64,000 nucleotides of DNA from Roseateles koreensis (GTDB lineage: Bacteria; Pseudomonadota; Gammaproteobacteria; Burkholderiales; Burkholderiaceae_C). This document shows positions 23,943 to 31,161 of the stretch, piece by piece; position 1 is the first letter of the stretch; the number at the start of each line of letters is the position of its first letter. Location of the stretch: positions 186,001-250,000 of the forward strand of contig NZ_JAQQXS010000004.1 of NCBI RefSeq assembly GCF_028595305.1, written 5' to 3'. Position numbers and translations under genes: made by a program. The notes under the pieces are model-generated. The model was not told the origin of the DNA. It did not search any database and saw nothing but the letters and a program-made list of their open reading frames with translations.

Positions 23943-26420
23943 TTACAGGTCGAACTTCAGTTCGGCATGCATAGTTCGCTGCGGATAGGGGTGAAAGTTC
24001 CAATACGTGCTGTTGTTCAGGTTGTCGATGCCCGCGGCCAGCGTCCACTGTTTGGCCCACTTCCACTGCGCCCGCAAGTCGGTGGTGAAGACGGGCGAAA
24101 AGCCTTGGTAGGCATAACCGTTGGGGTCGCTGTTGTTCAGCGTGCCGTACTGGGTGCCTGAATACCGCAAGCCGTAGCTCACCGAAAGCGCCGGGTTGAC
24201 TTGGTAGCTGATCAGCGCCGTGGCGCGCCAGCGGGGCACGCGGGGCTGCTGCTTGCCCACCGTGTCGCCGGGCACCGACACATAGCCGCTGTTGGCCAGG
24301 ATTTTTGAATCGGCGTAGGTCAAGCTGCCCGTCAAGTCCAGGCCCTGCACGCCGAGATCGAAGCCTTGGTAGGCCCACTCCACACCCACGGTGCGGATGC
24401 GGTCGATGTTCTGAATGCTGGACACGGTCTTGCCGTCGAAGATGGCCGTTTGGGAATACAGCGCGTCGCGGGTGTCTTCGTGGAAGAGGGTGCTGCGCAA
24501 TTGCTGCGAGCCCGCTGCCCAGGTGGCACTCAGCTCGGTGGTCCAGCCCTGCTCGGGCTTGAGGTCGGGGTTGGTGCTGGGGTCACTCGGCACATAGGCT
24601 CCGGCGCTGTTGACGCCGCCTTGGTAGAGCTCGTTGACGGTGGGCATGCGCACCGCGCGACCTGTGGACAGGCGCAAGTTCCACGCATCGTTCACGGCGT
24701 AGCCGATGGCGGCTTTGGGCGAGGCGTGCTGCGCTTCCCGGTGAGCGTAGGTGACGGTGGTGCCGCTGGCGGCGGTTTTGCTGCCGTTCGAGGCGGTCCA
24801 TTCTTCCAGCCGCAGGCCCAGCACGGTCTTGAGCTGCGGGCTGATGTTCCAGGCGTCTTGCGCGTAGACGCTGCTCAGCCGCGTCTCGCCGCTGAAGGCA
24901 GTGAACAGGGCAGTGGGCGCGCCGTTTCGCCAGTCCGGCGTGTCAGATGTGCGTTGGCGCCAGGTGTAGTGCTCTTGCTGTACGCCCAGGTCAATCACAT
25001 GGCCGGTACCCGTGGGGCGCAGCACGCCCTTGGCTGCCCAGGTGCGCCAGCCCGTGCCGGACAGGTCGGTGATGCGGCCGGCGCCACCCGCATTCGCGCC
25101 CGGCCGCGCGACCAGCGGTGCACGTGATTCGTCCCGCGCGTAGTCGTAGCGGCTTGCCGTTAGTTCGAAGTCAAACACGCCCCGGGCGTTGCTCTTGAGC
25201 GAGGCGCCCTGCAGTTGGTGGCGCAAGCTGTCGCGGTTTTGGCCGAAGTCGTTCGCGCCCAGGCTGTAGGCTTTGCCGCCGATATTGATCGGGCTCGCCT
25301 TGAGCGTGCCGCTGTTGGCGGCTGCGGCGTAGAAGGGTTGGTCCGCCGCGTCGCGCAGATAGCTTTCGCTTTGGCCCACGGTGTTGTTGTTCCACCCCCC
25401 CAGGGTGTAGCTGGCGGCCAACTCGGGCGTGATGTCGTAGCGGAGCTTGAGCTTTGCGTGATCTTGGTGGGTGTCGTACTGCGTGCCTGCGCCGACGATC
25501 AGCCAGGGCGTATTGGATTTGTCCAACCCCGGTATGGCGCCGGAGACCCCCGTGGCCGTGTTGCTGGCGGCGGTCGTCGAGAGAGGCTTGGTCACGAAGG
25601 TCAAGGGCTGGCCCTTGCTGTCGAGCCGGTTCACGTCGACCCACCAACTGAGCGCCCCCGCCTTGTCGCCGACCGATGCGCTGGCCTGGTGCCCGCCGTA
25701 GTCGGCCTGGCTACCGTAAAGCTTGAAGGGCTGGACGAATACGCCCAGGCCCAAATGCGCCTCGAAGGACTTGGGCATGTGCGTTTGATAGTCCACCACG
25801 GCACCGGCGGCGTTGCCGGAATAGGCCGCGGAGAAGGGGCCGTACAGCACGTCGACACGTTCGATTTCCTCCGGCGTCACCATCCCCCAGCGGGGCGCGA
25901 AGGTGGCGCCATTGCCCAGCAGGTTGGACAGCGGTATGCCGTCGGCGAACACCAGCGAACGTGCGCTATTGCCCGTGCCGGAGGCGCGTGTGGACAGCAC
26001 CGCGTGGTTGTAGTCGCCGATATAGCGTTTGCGCACCAGCAGGCTGGGCAAGAACTTCAAGGCGTCTTCGGCGTCAGTGGCGTTGATGCTGCGGCTGATC
26101 TCGGCGCCCGTCATGCTCTCGATGGTGGTGGGCAGGGCGCTGGGGAAGGAGGTGCTGGCGCTGCCAGTGACCAGCACAAGCCCTAGCGCATGCACCGGCA
26201 TGGTGGGTGCGGCGAGTGCTGCGGACGTTGTCGAGGCGGCGGCCTGGACTGCGTGGGCAATGGACGCTGCTGCGCTTGTTGCCGCGTCGGGCGACTCGTC
26301 GTCGCAGTCGCAATCGGTACAGGCTTGCGCGGTCAAGGGCAGCAAAGACAGCGTGATGCACAGCTGGGCACAGGCCAGCGCCGCGTGGCGTGGGGCCCAG
26401 CGGGAGGGGAAGGTTTTCAT
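23943..26420 (-). CDS. TonB-dependent outer-membrane receptor (probable copper/metal uptake)
   Basis: 825 aa. A signal peptide (PRHAALACAQLCITLSLLPL) ends near AQA; the mature N-terminus is unusual, ACTDCDCDDES, rich in Cys and Asp. A plug domain follows, with DALKFLPSLLVRKRYIGDYN, ARSLVFADGIPLSN and EIERVDVLYGPFSAAYSGN, then a ~600-residue beta barrel with the C-terminal ending TMHAELKFDL (terminal aromatic-rich strand). Start at 26420 chosen because the encoded signal peptide begins there; ten codons upstream are open. It lies between DUF2946 and DUF1775 genes, families that are repeatedly linked with copper, and downstream of a PCu(A)C chaperone gene. Receptor family is certain; copper as substrate is inferred from context and the Cys/Asp motif. 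Confidence 0.9.
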   Translation of the reverse strand: MKTFPSRWAPRHAALACAQLCITLSLLPLTAQACTDCDCDDESPDAATSAAASIAHAVQAAASTTSAALAAPTMPVHALGLVLVTGSASTSFPSALPTTIESMTGAEISRSINATDAEDALKFLPSLLVRKRYIGDYNHAVLSTRASGTGNSARSLVFADGIPLSNLLGNGATFAPRWGMVTPEEIERVDVLYGPFSAAYSGNAAGAVVDYQTHMPKSFEAHLGLGVFVQPFKLYGSQADYGGHQASASVGDKAGALSWWVDVNRLDSKGQPLTFVTKPLSTTAASNTATGVSGAIPGLDKSNTPWLIVGAGTQYDTHQDHAKLKLRYDITPELAASYTLGGWNNNTVGQSESYLRDAADQPFYAAAANSGTLKASPINIGGKAYSLGANDFGQNRDSLRHQLQGASLKSNARGVFDFELTASRYDYARDESRAPLVARPGANAGGAGRITDLSGTGWRTWAAKGVLRPTGTGHVIDLGVQQEHYTWRQRTSDTPDWRNGAPTALFTAFSGETRLSSVYAQDAWNISPQLKTVLGLRLEEWTASNGSKTAASGTTVTYAHREAQHASPKAAIGYAVNDAWNLRLSTGRAVRMPTVNELYQGGVNSAGAYVPSDPSTNPDLKPEQGWTTELSATWAAGSQQLRSTLFHEDTRDALYSQTAIFDGKTVSSIQNIDRIRTVGVEWAYQGFDLGVQGLDLTGSLTYADSKILANSGYVSVPGDTVGKQQPRVPRWRATALISYQVNPALSVSYGLRYSGTQYGTLNNSDPNGYAYQGFSPVFTTDLRAQWKWAKQWTLAAGIDNLNNSTYWNFHPYPQRTMHAELKFDL

Positions 26421-26549
26421 GAATATCTCTGACGGAAGCCAGCAGCGCAAAGGTACCTACGGTCGAGGGCGATGCGTTGGTGGCGAAGCGAAGGCGCACA
26501 CAGGCGCTGCCCAGGGGTCAGGCGGCAGCGGGCGTGCGGGCGACGGGGG

Positions 26550-26969
26550 TCAAGCCGTCAGAGGTGGGGCGCGGGACTGCGCAGGCGCCCAGGCATGGCT
26601 GCCCTGCGGGGCGCTGAAGAAGCGGGCTGGCCGCTCGAAACGAAGGGCGCCCGGCAAAACCGGGCTGGCGCTGGGGACGGGGGGCGGCGCCAGATCAGGT
26701 GTGTGGGTGGCGCAGTAAGGGCAGTGCTTCAACAGCCCGTGCTCGGCCATGTCGCGCGGCTCGGGTTGGCTGCGTTCGCTCAGGCTGATGTCACTCGCGC
26801 GGGGCGATACCAGATTGCTGCGGCACAGCTGGCTCCACACCATCACCTCGCCCCGGGCCAAGGCCAAGGCTTGCGCCAGCGTGGGCGCAAGCAAGCTCAA
26901 GGTCAGGGTCACAAGGACCCACCATCGGCTCAAATGGCTAGGGGAACGGCGAAAGTGAAGGGGTTGCAC
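26550..26969 (-). CDS. DUF2946 family protein
   Basis: 139 aa. The N-terminal hydrophobic segment (WWVLVTLTLSLLAPTLAQAL) is a signal peptide or anchor; the body holds MVWSQLCRSN and a LLKHCPYCATH motif, the Cys/His arrangement of the DUF2946 family. Such proteins are found beside TonB receptors and copper genes and could bind a metal ion in the periplasm. The C-terminal region is Pro/Ala-rich (APPPVPSASP). The start appears to be GTG at 26969; I see no strong ribosome site. It sits 129 nt upstream of the receptor gene and 74 nt downstream of the PCu(A)C gene, on the same strand. Confidence 0.78.
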   Translation of the reverse strand: MQPLHFRRSPSHLSRWWVLVTLTLSLLAPTLAQALALARGEVMVWSQLCRSNLVSPRASDISLSERSQPEPRDMAEHGLLKHCPYCATHTPDLAPPPVPSASPVLPGALRFERPARFFSAPQGSHAWAPAQSRAPPLTA

Positions 26970-27043
26970 AGGCGGAATTTTAGGCGCGGAACGTCGTCAT
27001 TTCCTTGATGTGCATTGCCGTTCTCTCGACGAAGCACAAATGC

Positions 27044-27559
27044 TCAGTGGTGCTTGTGCTCTTCGTTGGGCTCGGGCTTCATCGCGCCGTGCGTGCCCAT
27101 CTGGCGAGCTTCGGCCTTGATGTCCACCGTTTCGCGGATTTTGTCTTTGCCCTCAAACACCAGGGTCAGGGGTACGCTGTCGCCCACATTCACGGGTGCC
27201 TTCAGGCCCATCAGCATGACGTGATAGCTGCCCGGTTTGAGTTCGATGGTTTTGCCCGCCGGGAGGTCAAGGGCCGGCACTGCACGCATCTTCATGGTGT
27301 TGCCCTCCATGGCCATTTCATGGACTTCGACTTCGCTGGCCACCGGGGAGCGCACCTCGACCAGGCGGCTGTCCATTTTGGCGGTCAGCTTGAAGAAGGC
27401 GCCGGTGGCCTTTTGCTGGGCTACGGTGGCGCGCACCCAGGGTTGGCTGACTTCAACTTGCGCTTGTGCGCTGGCGGCGATCAGCAGGGCGCCCAGGCCG
27501 GCGCTGATTTGCGCAATCAATGGGGTACTGAAGCGGGTGAGAACAGCAGGGATGGACAT
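27044..27559 (-). CDS. PCu(A)C family periplasmic copper chaperone
   Basis: 171 aa. A signal peptide (hydrophobic QISAGLGALLIAA, cleavage near AQAQ) leads to a PCu(A)C domain. The copper motif fits the family formula exactly: His, ten residues, Met, twenty-one residues, His-x-Met. It starts at VHEMAMEGNTM and ends at SYHVMLMG. The C-terminus adds a second possible metal site, EEHKHH. PCu(A)C proteins bind Cu(I) in the periplasm and deliver it to cytochrome oxidase. Start at 27559 is set by GGAGGT 6 nt upstream; nine extra codons are open before it. It is 70 nt downstream of the sensor kinase gene, so this may be the first target of that two-component system. Confidence 0.93.
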   Translation of the reverse strand: MSIPAVLTRFSTPLIAQISAGLGALLIAASAQAQVEVSQPWVRATVAQQKATGAFFKLTAKMDSRLVEVRSPVASEVEVHEMAMEGNTMKMRAVPALDLPAGKTIELKPGSYHVMLMGLKAPVNVGDSVPLTLVFEGKDKIRETVDIKAEARQMGTHGAMKPEPNEEHKHH

Positions 27560-27629
27560 CAAGACCTCCGGGTTTGTGTGGGGCAAATTGTGACGCAGAT
27601 TGCGCCGCTTGAGCTTGCCCCGCCGGCGC

Positions 27630-28862
27630 TCAGGGCTTGGGGAGTTTGAGATGCGCGCGCAGGCCGCGCGGTGAGCGGTTGCTGAGCGTCAGCTCACCGC
27701 CTTGCCGCAGCGTGAGGTCGCGGGCGATGTAGAGCCCCAGGCCCACACCGCCGGTGTTGCGGTTGCGAGAGGCCTCCACGCGGTAGAAGGGCTGGAACAC
27801 GCGGCCCAGGTCGGCGGCGGCGATGCCGGGGCCGTCATCGTCCACGCAGATGTGGATGGCCGTTGCATCCTGGCTGATGTGAAGATGGGCGAGTTCACCG
27901 TAGCGCAGGGCGTTGCTGATCAGGTTGTCCAGCACGCGGCGCAGGGCTTGTGCCTGCACCCGGGCGATGGCGTGGTCGGTTTCCACGCTGAGCGTGACGG
28001 GCTGGCCTTGTTCGGCGAGATCGTCCACCACGGCTTGAACCAGGGTGCCTATGTCGGTCGCTTCAGCGCCGTCCAGCGCGGCCATGCCCTCGTCACGAAA
28101 CAGGTTCAGCGTGCTGTCCAGCAGCGCATTCATTTCGGTGATGTCGGCCACCGAACGGGCGGTCAGCAACGGGTCGCCCTGCATGGTTTCAAGGCGCATG
28201 CGCAAGCGCGTCAGCGGGGTTCGCAGGTCGTGAGAAATGGCCGCCACCATCAAGCTGCGCGCCAGAAATTGTTCGCGCAACTGCTGGCTCATGCTGTTGA
28301 AGACGTGCGCGGCTTCGCGCACTTCCACGGTGCCGCTGTGTTCATCCAGGGGGGGCGGCGGCAGCTGGTGAGACACATTACGCCCCAGGCTGTGCGCGGC
28401 CTGGGTCAGCTGGTCCATGGGGCGCGAGAGCCAGCGTGAGCCCCACCATGCCGCCAGGGCAATCACGATGAAGCGCACGCCATAATCAACCGCCAGGATA
28501 TGGGCGGGTATGCCGTGCGGTGCGTGCATGCCACCCGGTTCTGCCATGAAAAAGGGGTCGAAGTCCATCGGCGGCAGACCTTGCAAGTCTTCCTGTCCGT
28601 GGGCGGGGCCGCCAGCCGGGCCCCAATCCCCCATGGGGTCTGACAGCCCGGGTGTTGGCGGCAGCAAGGGGATGGCCTGCAAACCGCCACGATGGCGCCA
28701 GGCTTCGTCCAACGAGGAGCTGAGCAACAGGGTGACTACGATGAATGCCAGCATATGGCTCAAGACCAGCGCGCCCCACATCAGCAGAAACAACCGCTTT
28801 GACAGCGTGTCTGCCAGAAGAAAATGGGCCAGTTTTTCAGGGACCAGCCGGCGCAACCGCAT
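27630..28862 (-). CDS. Sensor histidine kinase, EnvZ/CpxA-like, with Met/His/Pro-rich periplasmic loop
   Basis: 410 aa. Membrane segments lie near residues 23-50 and 128-146. The loop between them is rich in Pro, Gly, Met and His (for example PPMDFDPFFMAEPGGMHAPH), a composition seen in metal-responsive sensors. A HAMP domain follows, then the H box ISHDLRTPLTRLRMR with His211, and an HATPase domain (NLISNALRYG, DDGPGIA, GVGLGLYIARD). The ATG at 28862 shares one base with the stop of the regulator gene (TGATG), so the two are co-translated. Its sequence type is that of EnvZ-like kinases. A copper ligand is inferred from loop composition and from the PCu(A)C gene directly downstream. Confidence 0.9.
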   Translation of the reverse strand: MRLRRLVPEKLAHFLLADTLSKRLFLLMWGALVLSHMLAFIVVTLLLSSSLDEAWRHRGGLQAIPLLPPTPGLSDPMGDWGPAGGPAHGQEDLQGLPPMDFDPFFMAEPGGMHAPHGIPAHILAVDYGVRFIVIALAAWWGSRWLSRPMDQLTQAAHSLGRNVSHQLPPPPLDEHSGTVEVREAAHVFNSMSQQLREQFLARSLMVAAISHDLRTPLTRLRMRLETMQGDPLLTARSVADITEMNALLDSTLNLFRDEGMAALDGAEATDIGTLVQAVVDDLAEQGQPVTLSVETDHAIARVQAQALRRVLDNLISNALRYGELAHLHISQDATAIHICVDDDGPGIAAADLGRVFQPFYRVEASRNRNTGGVGLGLYIARDLTLRQGGELTLSNRSPRGLRAHLKLPKP

Positions 28863-29566
28863 CAATGCACCTTGGCGTCGAAGAGGTAGCCCGCGCCGCG
28901 CAGGGTGCGAATCATTTGCGCCTCGCGGTTGCTGTCCCCCAGCTTTTGGCGCAAGCGCGACACGCTCAGGTCAATGCTGCGGTCGTTGACCTCAACGCCT
29001 GCGGCCCGGGTCAGCTCGATGAGCTGCTCGCGCGAGAGCACGCGGCCGGGTTGGTCGAGAAAGGCCGAGAGCAGCCTGAACTCAGCGTTAGACAGCACCA
29101 CCAGCACGCCTTGCGGCGAGTGCAGCTGACGCAGCATGCGATCGAAATGCCAGCCTTCGAATTCGAGCGTACGGCGTTCGTCCTGGCGCGCATCCTGCGG
29201 CGATTTTCTCGCGCGGCGCAGCACCGCATGGATGCGGGCCACCAATTCACGCGGCTCGAAAGGCTTGCCCAGATAGTCGTCCGCGCCCATCTCCAGGCCC
29301 AGCACGCGGCTGATCGGGTCGCCGTGGGCCGTCAACATGATCACCGGCATCTTGTATTCAGCCTGAATCGATTGACACAGGTCCAGGCCGTTGGCATCGG
29401 GCAGCATCAGGTCCAGCACCACCACATCAAAGCGCTGGTTGGTCAGCAGGCGCCGCATCTCGGCGCCATTGGCGGCAGTATGGGCTTCGATGCCAAAGCG
29501 CTGCAGATAGAGCTGCACTCCCTCGCGAATTTCGTGGTCATCATCCACCACTAGGCAACGGGTCAT
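28862..29566 (-). CDS. OmpR-family response regulator
   Basis: 234 aa. The receiver domain has the acidic pair in LVVDDDHEIREG, the phospho-acceptor Asp in VVVLDLMLPDANG and Lys in YLGKPFEPREL. A winged-helix DNA-binding domain of the OmpR type fills residues ~135-230, with LSNAEFRLLSAFLDQPGRVL and a C-terminal RTLRGAGYLFD hairpin. Start at 29566 has GGAGAC 6 nt upstream; the frame is open for 50 more codons, but they resemble non-coding sequence. It forms a coupled pair with the following kinase gene. The upstream 146 nt holds a CCAGGCC/GGCCTGG hairpin (29643-29660). Likely targets are the downstream copper genes, by position only. Confidence 0.93.
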   Translation of the reverse strand: MTRCLVVDDDHEIREGVQLYLQRFGIEAHTAANGAEMRRLLTNQRFDVVVLDLMLPDANGLDLCQSIQAEYKMPVIMLTAHGDPISRVLGLEMGADDYLGKPFEPRELVARIHAVLRRARKSPQDARQDERRTLEFEGWHFDRMLRQLHSPQGVLVVLSNAEFRLLSAFLDQPGRVLSREQLIELTRAAGVEVNDRSIDLSVSRLRQKLGDSNREAQMIRTLRGAGYLFDAKVH

Positions 29567-29712
29567 GCGGGTCTCCAACGCAGTGCTGCGGGCGCCCAGC
29601 CCACCGGGCGGGCTGAACGTTTGTGCGGACCGTGACGATACACCAGGCCGCGTGGCCTGGCCCGTGCCAGAGGGCACCGCGGACGATTCTGTGTGCAAGT
29701 TCGTGGGTCGCG

Positions 29713-30606
29713 TCACGCGGCTATCCCCACTGTCAAGCTGGCGGCATAGCCTGCAGCGACAGAGCCTGTCACCGTCGCCATCTCCGTGCTTGTGCCGTCG
29801 CTGAACACCCCATCGGTGGCGAAGCTCATTGACGCCAGATTTTGCGAGCTGCCGCTGTAGCCGGTGGCCGAGCTGTATACGGTGGTGCAGATGTCGGTCG
29901 GGAAGGCTATCTGCGAGGTCGCGATTGCGTTGCCGGCACGGGTCGCCGCTGCGGCGCTCGGGTAGACCTCGAAGTGCATGTGCGGCATGCGGCCCGAGTA
30001 GCAGCCCGGCACGATGGTGGTGAATGTCACCTTGCCGTCACTGCCCGAGATTTGTACGCCGCGCAGATAGTTCTGAAGAATTGCGCCGCTGGAGTACAGC
30101 GAGTAGTTGCCGCCGGCATCGCAATGCCACAGGTAGATGGCATAACCCGCCAGATCGGCGCAACTGTTTTGGGTATTAACCAGTTGGATCGTCACCGTCA
30201 TCGGCACGCCGCTGGCGGTGCCGGTGACGCCCGCAATGCTGCTGCGAATGTCCGAGCGCACGATGCCGCTCAGCGCCAAGGCGTTGACGACGCTACCGTT
30301 GACTGAATTGGATCCGTCCCCTGGGTAGGGCCCGGAGGTTTCTTGCGCAATCACCGTACAGCTGGACGAACCGCTGCCAGTGCTCGTTCCTGTACCCGTG
30401 CCCGTACTTGTACCGGTGCCGGCCGCGCTGCTCGCGCTGGAGCCGCCGCCCCCGCAACCCAGCAGGGTCATGGCCCCCCCGCCCACGCCCGCGCCAGCCA
30501 GCCAGGCCAGCGTCATGCGCCGCCGTTGGGATTGAAGCTGGATGTTCTGGAGGTCCTGAGGCAGGCCCGGGTGTTGATCGGGGCCGCTGTTGTGCTGTGT
30601 TGACAT
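29713..30606 (-). CDS. Secreted intradiol dioxygenase-like lipoprotein
   Basis: 297 aa. The N-terminus has a twin-arginine-like SQRRRMTLAWLAG followed by a hydrophobic run and a lipobox MTLLGC, so it is probably a Tat-exported lipoprotein. A Gly/Ser/Thr-rich linker (TGTSTGTGTGTSTGSGSSS) precedes the catalytic domain. Family features of intradiol ring-cleavage dioxygenases are visible: YLWHCDAGGNYSLYSS and GCYSGRMPHMHFEV, which can supply the two Tyr and two His ligands of Fe(III). Soluble members split catechols between the hydroxyls; the substrate of extracellular lipoprotein forms is largely unknown. Start at 30606 leaves AGGA 8 nt upstream. The gene is divergent from the purine genes and not obviously tied to the copper cluster. 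Confidence 0.82.
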   Translation of the reverse strand: MSTQHNSGPDQHPGLPQDLQNIQLQSQRRRMTLAWLAGAGVGGGAMTLLGCGGGGSSASSAAGTGTSTGTGTGTSTGSGSSSCTVIAQETSGPYPGDGSNSVNGSVVNALALSGIVRSDIRSSIAGVTGTASGVPMTVTIQLVNTQNSCADLAGYAIYLWHCDAGGNYSLYSSGAILQNYLRGVQISGSDGKVTFTTIVPGCYSGRMPHMHFEVYPSAAAATRAGNAIATSQIAFPTDICTTVYSSATGYSGSSQNLASMSFATDGVFSDGTSTEMATVTGSVAAGYAASLTVGIAA

Positions 30607-30737
30607 CCGCATGGTCCTGGAAGCAGGTGAAGTGGGCTGATTGGAGCGTGCCAAGGTCTCTGGAGTTTTGTTTTTTATTGTCGAAATTGACACATTGCAA
30701 ATCGCCGCATGTGCTCGGTATGGGAGACGTTGCCACC

Positions 30738-30776
30738 CAGTGCCTACACTAGAGGAGCTAGGCACTGCATAGTGCC
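30738..30776. promoter_or_regulatory. Overlapping inverted repeats upstream of the hydroxyisourate hydrolase gene
   Basis: Three AGTGCC/GGCACT elements occur in alternating orientation. CAGTGCCTA (30738-30746) and TAGGCACTG (30759-30767) form 9-bp perfect arms with a 12-nt loop, while GGCACT (30761-30766) can instead pair with AGTGCC (30771-30776) over a 4-nt loop. The element is ~30 nt before the start codon, in the divergent region. It could be a double operator or, if transcribed, a leader with alternative folds. Confidence 0.45.
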
Positions 30777-30807
30777 TTTCGAATTGCGTTTCAAGGAGGT
30801 CAACGTG

Positions 30808-31161
30808 ATGGGGCAACTGACCACCCATGTTTTGGATACCCTGCGGGGCCAGCCCGCCGCGGGCATGCAGGTACGGCTGTATCGCCTGGATGAAGGGCAC
30901 ACCACCTTTCTCAAAACCCTGCGCTTGAATGCAGATGGGCGAGCGGATGCGCCCTTGTTGGCGCAGGAGGAATTTCGCGCCGGTCGTTATCGCTTGGTGT
31001 TCGCTGTGGCTGCGTATTTCAAGGCCTGCGGTGTGGACTTGCCGGATCCGCCATTTCTCGACGAGGTGCCGCTGGACTTTGGCGTGGCCGATGCGGCGGG
31101 CCACTACCACGTACCTTTGCTGGCCACGCCCTGGACCTATTCCACCTACCGAGGGAGTTGA
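30808..31161 (+). CDS. uraH: 5-hydroxyisourate hydrolase (transthyretin-like)
   Basis: 117 aa, the normal length. It hydrolyses 5-hydroxyisourate, the unstable product of urate oxidation, toward allantoin. Catalytic His and Arg lie in TTHVLDTLRGQPAAGM near the N-terminus; the C-terminal YRGS motif that closes the active site is present (TYSTYRGS). No signal peptide, so cytosolic. Start at 30808 is supported by AAGGAGGT 7 nt upstream; a GTG at 30805 is also possible. The stop overlaps the start of xdhC, placing it in an operon with xanthine dehydrogenase maturation. Uricase, the enzyme for the preceding step, is not in the window. Confidence 0.95.
   Translation: MGQLTTHVLDTLRGQPAAGMQVRLYRLDEGHTTFLKTLRLNADGRADAPLLAQEEFRAGRYRLVFAVAAYFKACGVDLPDPPFLDEVPLDFGVADAAGHYHVPLLATPWTYSTYRGS

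Noticed and set aside
26421-26549. Cobalamin riboswitch upstream of the TonB receptor
   Set aside because: No B12-box-like sequence or matching stems seen in the 129-nt leader; neighbouring genes point to copper.
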